Assembly: GCA_940337035.1 (NCBI GenBank)
Contig: OW679202.1
Location: 49,245,763-49,309,762 of the forward strand
Direction: 5' to 3'
Length of the DNA: 64,000 nt
From: Agriotes lineatus
Lineage: Eukaryota > Arthropoda > Insecta > Coleoptera > Elateridae
Positions 55,935-64,000 of this stretch are shown here, piece by piece (position 1 is the first letter of the stretch; each line of letters starts with the position of its first letter). The translations under genes were made by a program, and so were the position numbers. The notes under the pieces were generated by a model. It was not told the DNA's origin. It did no database searches and saw nothing but the letters and a program-made list of their open reading frames with translations.

Positions 55935-58900
55935 AAATATTAAAAAATTAATTTTGAAAAAACTGTATATGGTGCCGCGATTAATCTAATACATAAATTA
56001 AGTTGCCCCATAACCAATCTAACAGTGCCCCTGTCAAACACTCGCAAACCGTAGAAGGGGGTAGGAGCCAACACCAAAATATTCAAAAATTAATTTTGAC
56101 AAACCTGTACTTGCTGCCGCGATTAAACTTATACATAAATTAAGTTGCACCATAACCAATCTAACAGTGCCCCTGTCAAATACTCGCAAGCCGTGGAAGA
56201 GGGTAGCAGCCAACCCCAAAATATTCAAAAATTAATTTTGAAAAAACTGTACATGCTGCCGCGATTAAACTTAAACATAAATTAAGCTGCCCCATAACCA
56301 ATCTAACAGTACCAGTCTCAAACACTCGCCAGCCGTCGAAGAGGGTAACATACAACCCCAAAGTATTCAAAAATTAATTTTGAAAAAACTGTACATGCTG
56401 CCGCGATTAATCTAATACATAAATTAAGTTGCCCCATAACCAATCTAACAGTGCCCCTGTCAAATACTCGCAAGCCGTCGAAGAGGGTAGCAGCCAACCC
56501 CAAAATATTCAAAAATTAATTTTGAAAAAACTGTACTTGGTGCCGTGACTAAACTGATACATAGATTAAGTTGCCTCATAACCAATCTAACAGTACCCCT
56601 GTCAAATACTCGCAAGCCGTCGAAGAGGGTAGCAGCCAACCCCAAAATATTCAAAAATTCATTTTGAAAACACTGTACCTTATGCCGCGATTAAGCTAAT
56701 ACATAAATTAAGTTGCACCATAACCAAACTAACAATGTTCCTGTCAATCACCGGCAAGCCGTCGAAGAGGGTAGCAGCAAACCCCAAAATATTCAAAAAT
56801 TAATTTTGAAGAAATTGTACTTCGTGCCGCGACTAAACTGATACATAGATTAAGTTGCCCCATAACCAATCTAACAGTGCCCCTGTCAAATACTCGCAAG
56901 CCGTCGAAGAGGGTAGCAACCAACCCCAAAATATTCAAAAATTAATTTTGAAAAAACTGTATATGGTGCCGCGATTAATCTAATACATAAATTAAGTTGC
57001 CCCATAACCAATCTAACAGTGCCCATGTCAAACACTCGCAAACCGTAGAAGGGGGTAGCAGCCAACCCTAAAATATTCAAAAATTAATTTTGACAAAACT
57101 GTACATGCTGCCGCTATTAAACTTATACATAAATTAAGTTGCACCATAACCAATCTAACAGTGCCCCTGTCAAACACTCGCAAACCGTAGAAGGGGGTAG
57201 CAGCCAACCCCAAAATATTCAAAAATTAATTTTGACAAAACTGTACATGCTGCCGCGATTAAACTTGTACATAAATTAAGTTGCACCATAACCAATCTAA
57301 CAGTGTCCTTTCCAAACACTCGCAAGCCTTCGAAGGGGGTAGCAGCGTTACCCAAAATATTCAAAAATTTATTATGAAAAAACTGTACATGATGCCGCGG
57401 TTAAACTAATATATAAATTTAGTTGCCCCATAACCAATCTAACAGTGGCCCTGTCAAACACTCGCAAGCCGTTAAAGGGGGTAGCAGCCAACCCAAAAAT
57501 ATTCAAAAATTAATTTTGAAAAAACTGTACCGGTTGCCGCGATTAAACTAATACATAAATTAAGTTGCCCCATAACCAATCTAACAGTGCCCCTGTCAAA
57601 CACTCGCAAGCCGTCGAATAAGGTAGCAGCCAACCCTAAAATATTCAAAAATTAATTTTGAAAAAACTGTACATGGTGCCGCGATTAAACTTATACATAA
57701 ATTAAGTTGCCCCATAACCAATCTAACAGTGCCGCTGTCAAACACTCGCAATCCGTCGGAGGGGGTAGCAGCCAACCCCAAAATATACAAAAATTAATTT
57801 TGAAAGAGCTGTACATGCTGCCGCGATTAAACTTATACATAATTAAGTTGCCCCATAACCAATCTAACAGTGCCACTCTCAAACACTCGCCAGCCGTCGA
57901 AGAGGGTAGCAGCCAATTACAAAGTATTCAAAAATTAATTTTGAAAAAACTGTACATGCTGCCGCGATTAAACTTATACATAAATTAAGTTGCCCCATAA
58001 GAAATCTTACAGTGACCCTGTCAAACACTCGCAAGCCGTCGAGGAGGGTAGCAGCCAACCCCAAATTATTCAAAAATTAATTTTGAAAAAACTGTACATG
58101 TTGCCGCGATTAAACTTATACATAAATTAAGTTGCCATATAACCAATCTAACAGTGCTCCTGTCAAACACTCGCAAGTCGTCGAAGGGGGTAGCAGCCAA
58201 CCTAAAAAGATTCAAAAATTAATTTTGAAAAAACTGTACTTGATACCGTGACTAAACTGATACATAGATTAAGTTGCCCCATAACCAATCTAACAGTGCC
58301 CCTGTCAAACACTCGCAAGCCGTAGAAGAAGGTAGCAGCCAACAGCAAAATATTCAAAAATTAATTTTGAAAAAACTGTTCCTGCTGCCGCGATTAAACT
58401 TACACATAAATTAAGTTGCCCCATCACCAATCTAACAGTGCCCCTGTCAAACACTCGCAAGCCGTCGAAGAAGGTAACAGCCAAAAACAAAATATTCAAA
58501 AATTAATTTTGAAAAAACTGTACCTGCTGCCGCGATTAAACTTATACATAAATTAAGTTGCCCCATCACCAATCTAACAGTGCCAGGGTCAAACACTCGC
58601 AAGCCGTCGAAGGGGGTGGCAGCCAACCCGAAAATATTAAAAATTAATTTTGAAAAAAATGTACTTGGTGCCCAGATTAAACTAATACATAAATTAAGTT
58701 GCCATATAACCAATCTAACAGTGCTCCTGTCAAACACTCGCAAGTCGTCGAAGGGGGTAGCAGCCAACCTAAAAAGATTCAAAAATTAATTTTGAAAAAA
58801 CTGTACTTGATACCGTGACTAAACTGATACATAGATTAAGTTGCGCCATAACCAATCTAACAGTGCCCCTGTCAAACACTCGCAAGCCGTAGAAGAAGGT

Positions 58901-59196
58901 AGCAGCCAACAGCAAAATATTCAAAAATTAATTTTGAAAAAACTGTACCTGCTGCCGCGATTAAACTTACACATAAATTAAGTTGCCCCATCACCAATCT
59001 AACAGTGCCCCTGTCAAACACTCGCAAGCCGTCGAAGAAGGTAACAGCCAAAAACAAAATATTCAAAAATTAATTTTGAAAAAACTGTACCTGCTGCCGC
59101 GATTAAACTTATACATAAATTAAGTTGCCATATAACCAATCTAACAGTGCTCCTGTCAAACACTCGCAAGTCGTCGAAGGGGGTAGCAGCCAACCT
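55935..59196. repeat. Higher-order block C, copy 1
   Basis: A 23-monomer block repeated directly next to itself at an offset of 3,264 bp. Everywhere I compared, the two copies agree including rare variants (CTGTTCCTGCTGCC; GTAGCAGCGTTACCC; GAAAGAGCTGTAC). It is the youngest visible amplification in the array. Confidence 0.85.
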
Positions 59197-59198
59197 AA

Positions 59199-62100
59199 AA
59201 ATATTAAAAAATTAATTTTGAAAAAACTGTATATGGTGCCGCGATTAATCTAATACATAAATTAAGTTGCCCCATAACCAATCTAACAGTGCCCCTGTCA
59301 AACACTCGCAAACCGTAGAAGGGGGTAGGAGCCAACACCAAAATATTCAAAAATTAATTTTGACAAACCTGTACTTGCTGCCGCGATTAAACTTATACAT
59401 AAATTAAGTTGCACCATAACCAATCTAACAGTGCCCCTGTCAAATACTCGCAAGCCGTGGAAGAGGGTAGCAGCCAACCCCAAAATATTCAAAAATTAAT
59501 TTTGAAAAAACTGTACATGCTGCCGCGATTAAACTTAAACATAAATTAAGCTGCCCCATAACCAATCTAACAGTACCAGTCTCAAACACTCGCCAGCCGT
59601 CGAAGAGGGTAACATACAACCCCAAAGTATTCAAAAATTAATTTTGAAAAAACTGTACATGCTGCCGCGATTAATCTAATACATAAATTAAGTTGCCCCA
59701 TAACCAATCTAACAGTGCCCCTGTCAAATACTCGCAAGCCGTCGAAGAGGGTAGCAGCCAACCCCAAAATATTCAAAAATTAATTTTGAAAAAACTGTAC
59801 TTGGTGCCGTGACTAAACTGATACATAGATTAAGTTGCCTCATAACCAATCTAACAGTACCCCTGTCAAATACTCGCAAGCCGTCGAAGAGGGTAGCAGC
59901 CAACCCCAAAATATTCAAAAATTCATTTTGAAAACACTGTACCTTATGCCGCGATTAAGCTAATACATAAATTAAGTTGCACCATAACCAAACTAACAAT
60001 GTTCCTGTCAATCACCGGCAAGCCGTCGAAGAGGGTAGCAGCAAACCCCAAAATATTCAAAAATTAATTTTGAAGAAATTGTACTTCGTGCCGCGACTAA
60101 ACTGATACATAGATTAAGTTGCCCCATAACCAATCTAACAGTGCCCCTGTCAAATACTCGCAAGCCGTCGAAGAGGGTAGCAACCAACCCCAAAATATTC
60201 AAAAATTAATTTTGAAAAAACTGTATATGGTGCCGCGATTAATCTAATACATAAATTAAGTTGCCCCATAACCAATCTAACAGTGCCCATGTCAAACACT
60301 CGCAAACCGTAGAAGGGGGTAGCAGCCAACCCTAAAATATTCAAAAATTAATTTTGACAAAACTGTACATGCTGCCGCTATTAAACTTATACATAAATTA
60401 AGTTGCACCATAACCAATCTAACAGTGCCCCTGTCAAACACTCGCAAACCGTAGAAGGGGGTAGCAGCCAACCCCAAAATATTCAAAAATTAATTTTGAC
60501 AAAACTGTACATGCTGCCGCGATTAAACTTGTACATAAATTAAGTTGCACCATAACCAATCTAACAGTGTCCTTTCCAAACACTCGCAAGCCTTCGAAGG
60601 GGGTAGCAGCGTTACCCAAAATATTCAAAAATTTATTATGAAAAAACTGTACATGATGCCGCGGTTAAACTAATATATAAATTTAGTTGCCCCATAACCA
60701 ATCTAACAGTGGCCCTGTCAAACACTCGCAAGCCGTTAAAGGGGGTAGCAGCCAACCCAAAAATATTCAAAAATTAATTTTGAAAAAACTGTACCGGTTG
60801 CCGCGATTAAACTAATACATAAATTAAGTTGCCCCATAACCAATCTAACAGTGCCCCTGTCAAACACTCGCAAGCCGTCGAATAAGGTAGCAGCCAACCC
60901 TAAAATATTCAAAAATTAATTTTGAAAAAACTGTACATGGTGCCGCGATTAAACTTATACATAAATTAAGTTGCCCCATAACCAATCTAACAGTGCCGCT
61001 GTCAAACACTCGCAATCCGTCGGAGGGGGTAGCAGCCAACCCCAAAATATACAAAAATTAATTTTGAAAGAGCTGTACATGCTGCCGCGATTAAACTTAT
61101 ACATAATTAAGTTGCCCCATAACCAATCTAACAGTGCCACTCTCAAACACTCGCCAGCCGTCGAAGAGGGTAGCAGCCAATTACAAAGTATTCAAAAATT
61201 AATTTTGAAAAAACTGTACATGCTGCCGCGATTAAACTTATACATAAATTAAGTTGCCCCATAAGAAATCTTACAGTGACCCTGTCAAACACTCGCAAGC
61301 CGTCGAGGAGGGTAGCAGCCAACCCCAAATTATTCAAAAATTAATTTTGAAAAAACTGTACATGTTGCCGCGATTAAACTTATACATAAATTAAGTTGCC
61401 ATATAACCAATCTAACAGTGCTCCTGTCAAACACTCGCAAGTCGTCGAAGGGGGTAGCAGCCAACCTAAAAAGATTCAAAAATTAATTTTGAAAAAACTG
61501 TACTTGATACCGTGACTAAACTGATACATAGATTAAGTTGCCCCATAACCAATCTAACAGTGCCCCTGTCAAACACTCGCAAGCCGTAGAAGAAGGTAGC
61601 AGCCAACAGCAAAATATTCAAAAATTAATTTTGAAAAAACTGTTCCTGCTGCCGCGATTAAACTTACACATAAATTAAGTTGCCCCATCACCAATCTAAC
61701 AGTGCCCCTGTCAAACACTCGCAAGCCGTCGAAGAAGGTAACAGCCAAAAACAAAATATTCAAAAATTAATTTTGAAAAAACTGTACCTGCTGCCGCGAT
61801 TAAACTTATACATAAATTAAGTTGCCCCATCACCAATCTAACAGTGCCAGGGTCAAACACTCGCAAGCCGTCGAAGGGGGTGGCAGCCAACCCGAAAATA
61901 TTAAAAATTAATTTTGAAAAAAATGTACTTGGTGCCCAGATTAAACTAATACATAAATTAAGTTGCCATATAACCAATCTAACAGTGCTCCTGTCAAACA
62001 CTCGCAAGTCGTCGAAGGGGGTAGCAGCCAACCTAAAAAGATTCAAAAATTAATTTTGAAAAAACTGTACTTGATACCGTGACTAAACTGATACATAGAT

Positions 62101-62461
62101 TAAGTTGCGCCATAACCAATCTAACAGTGCCCCTGTCAAACACTCGCAAGCCGTAGAAGAAGGTAGCAGCCAACAGCAAAATATTCAAAAATTAATTTTG
62201 AAAAAACTGTACCTGCTGCCGCGATTAAACTTACACATAAATTAAGTTGCCCCATCACCAATCTAACAGTGCCCCTGTCAAACACTCGCAAGCCGTCGAA
62301 GAAGGTAACAGCCAAAAACAAAATATTCAAAAATTAATTTTGAAAAAACTGTACCTGCTGCCGCGATTAAACTTATACATAAATTAAGTTGCCATATAAC
62401 CAATCTAACAGTGCTCCTGTCAAACACTCGCAAGTCGTCGAAGGGGGTAGCAGCCAACCTA
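59199..62461. repeat. Higher-order block C, copy 2
   Basis: Adjacent second copy of the 23-monomer block. Smaller repeats are nested in it: 4 monomers (567 bp, 61569 to 62136) and, just beyond, 3 monomers (426 bp, 62136 to 62562). Confidence 0.85.
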
Positions 62462-64000
62462 AAAAGATTCAAAAATTAATTTTGAAAAAACTGTACTTGA
62501 TACCGTGACTAAACTGATACATAGATTAAGATGCCCCATAACCAATCTAACAGTGCCCCTGTCAAACACTCGCAAGCCGTAGAAGAAGGTAGCAGCCAAC
62601 AGCAAAATATTCAAAAATTAATTTTGAAAAAACTGTACCTGCTGCCGCGATTAAACTTACACATAAATTAAGTTGCCCCATCACCAATCTAACAGTGCCC
62701 CTGTCAAACACTCGAAAGCCGTCGAAGAAGGTAACAGCCAAAAACAAAATATTCAAAAATTAATTTTGAAAAAACTGTACCTGCTGCCGCGATTAAACTT
62801 ATACATAAATTAAGTTGCCCCATCACCAATCTAACAGTGCCAGGGTCAAACACTCACAAGCCGTCGAAGGTAGTGGCATCCAACCCAAAAATATTCAAAA
62901 ATTAATTTTGAAAAAACTGTACTTGGTGCCCAGATTAAACTAATACATTATTTAAGTTGCCCAATAGCCAATCTAACAGTGTCCTTGCCCAACACTCGCA
63001 AGCCTTCGAAGGGGGTAGCAGCGTTACCCAAAATATTCAAAAATTTATTATGAAAAAACTGTACATGATGCCGCGATTAAACTAATATATAAATTAAGTT
63101 GCCCGATAACCAATCTAACAGTGCCCCTGTCAAACACTCGCAAGCCGTCAAAGGGGGTAGCAGCCAACCCCAAAATATTCAAAAATTAATTTAGAAAAAA
63201 CTGTACCTGCTGCCGCGATTAAACTAATACATAAATTAAGTTGCCCGATAACCAATCTAACAGTGCCCCTGTCAAACACTCGCAAGCCGTCAAAGGGGGT
63301 AGCAGCCAACCCCAAAATATTCAAAAATTAATTTTGAAAAAACTGTACCTGGTGCCCCGATTAAACTAATACATAAATTAAGTTGCCCCGTAACCAATCT
63401 AACAGTGCCCCTGTCAAACACTCGCAAGCCGTCGAAGATGGTAGCAGCCAAACCCAAAATATTCAAAAATTAATTTTGAAAAATCTGTACTTGGTGCCGC
63501 GATTAATCTAATACATAAATTAAATTGCCCCATAACCAATCTAACAGTGCCCCTGTCAAACACTCGCAAGCCGTCGAAGGGGGTAGCAGCCAACCCCAAA
63601 ATATTCAAAAATTAATTTTGAAAAAACTGTACTTGCTGCCGCGATTAACCTAATACATAAATTAAGTTGCCCAATAGCCAATCTAACAGTGCCCCTGTCT
63701 AACACTCGCAAGCTGTCAAAGGGGGTAGCAGCCAACCCCAAAATATTCAGAAATTAATTTTGAAAAATCTGTACTTGGCGCCGCGATTAATCTAATACAT
63801 AAATTAAATTGCCCCATAACCAGTCTAACAGTGCCCCTGTCAAACACTCGCAAGCCGTCGAAGGGGGTGGCAGCCAACCCGAAAATATTCAAAAATTAAT
63901 TTTGAAGAAACTGTACTTGGTGCCCAGATTAAACTAATACATAAATTAAGTTGCCCAATAGCCAATCTAACAGTGCATCTGTATAACACTCGCAAGCCGT

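Larger units (their letters stand above)
43273..64000. repeat. 142-bp tandem satellite array, about 146 monomers
   Basis: From the gap to the end of the window the sequence is uninterrupted head-to-tail copies of a 142-bp monomer (20,728 bp, about 146 copies). Landmarks in order: CTGTACATGCTGCCGCGATT, ACATAAATTAAGTTGCCCCA, CCAATCTAACAGTGCCCCTG, CACTCGCAAGCCGTCGAAG, GTAGCAGCCAACCCCAAAAT, TTCAAAAATTAATTTTGAA. The last block is the best kept and is close to a perfect dyad. Monomers differ at scattered sites and by 1-5-base indels; variants include GTCTCAAACACTCGCCAGCC. No transposon interrupts it. The array continues past the right edge. It is of the type found in heterochromatin or around centromeres; its chromosomal place is unknown. 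Confidence 0.97.

Noticed and set aside
43545..63741. More than 80 overlapping minus-strand frames of 64 codons (MNILGLAATPFDGLRVFDRG...) across the satellite
   Set aside because: They repeat every 142 bp because the monomer does. 142 is not a multiple of three, so successive frames shift and overlap by 53 nt, and codon positions show no protein-like constraint. They are by-products of the repeat.
43273..64000. CRISPR-like array
   Set aside because: The repeats are contiguous 142-bp monomers with no unique spacers, in a eukaryotic context.

Overview
This is a eukaryotic, AT-rich, transposon-dense window that reads as insect nuclear DNA, possibly a beetle. The evidence is a secreted serpin gene with 51-56 bp introns, Jockey-type and other insect-style LINE families, Tc1/mariner-like and foldback elements, and a very long tandem satellite. 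There are no prokaryotic-style operons. The species cannot be fixed from the sequence alone.

Layout. 1-15,200 holds almost only decayed mobile DNA: two tail-to-tail LINE remnants (2.1-6.3 kb), and a Jockey copy on the minus strand (12.2-6.4 kb) split by a 3.5 kb insertion with a 12-bp target-site duplication. That insertion carries a 1.23 kb foldback element. A tRNA-derived SINE with its own duplication sits in the Jockey 5' half. A Ty3/gypsy remnant follows (12.9-14.25 kb). 15,200-33,112 is one host gene, a secreted serpin on the plus strand. A signal-peptide micro-exon lies at 15,407-15,428, exon 2 at 16,203-16,357, then a 15.2 kb intron, then exons 3-8 at 31,563-33,112. The long intron holds repeats, LINE fragments, a possible solo LTR and a nearly complete 4.6 kb LINE (24,600-29,215) with an 11-bp target-site duplication, intact ORF1, and ORF2 broken by a single stop codon.

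The serpin stop codon lies inside the terminal inverted repeat of an 809-bp foldback element (33,105-33,913). Next comes a 3.9 kb element with ~80-bp inverted repeats and a broken mariner-like transposase (34,097-38,010), then further LINE fragments (38.2-43.2 kb) and a 100-N assembly gap. From 43,273 to the end the window is one array of a 142-bp satellite, about 146 monomers, with nested segmental duplications of 31, 23 and 15 monomers.

Only the serpin looks like a working host gene. The rest is a layered record of insertions, several of which can be ordered in time because one interrupts another. The points most worth checking are a 54-nt in-frame segment with intron signals inside the serpin reactive-centre loop, the transposon-supplied serpin stop codon, and the satellite's higher-order structure.
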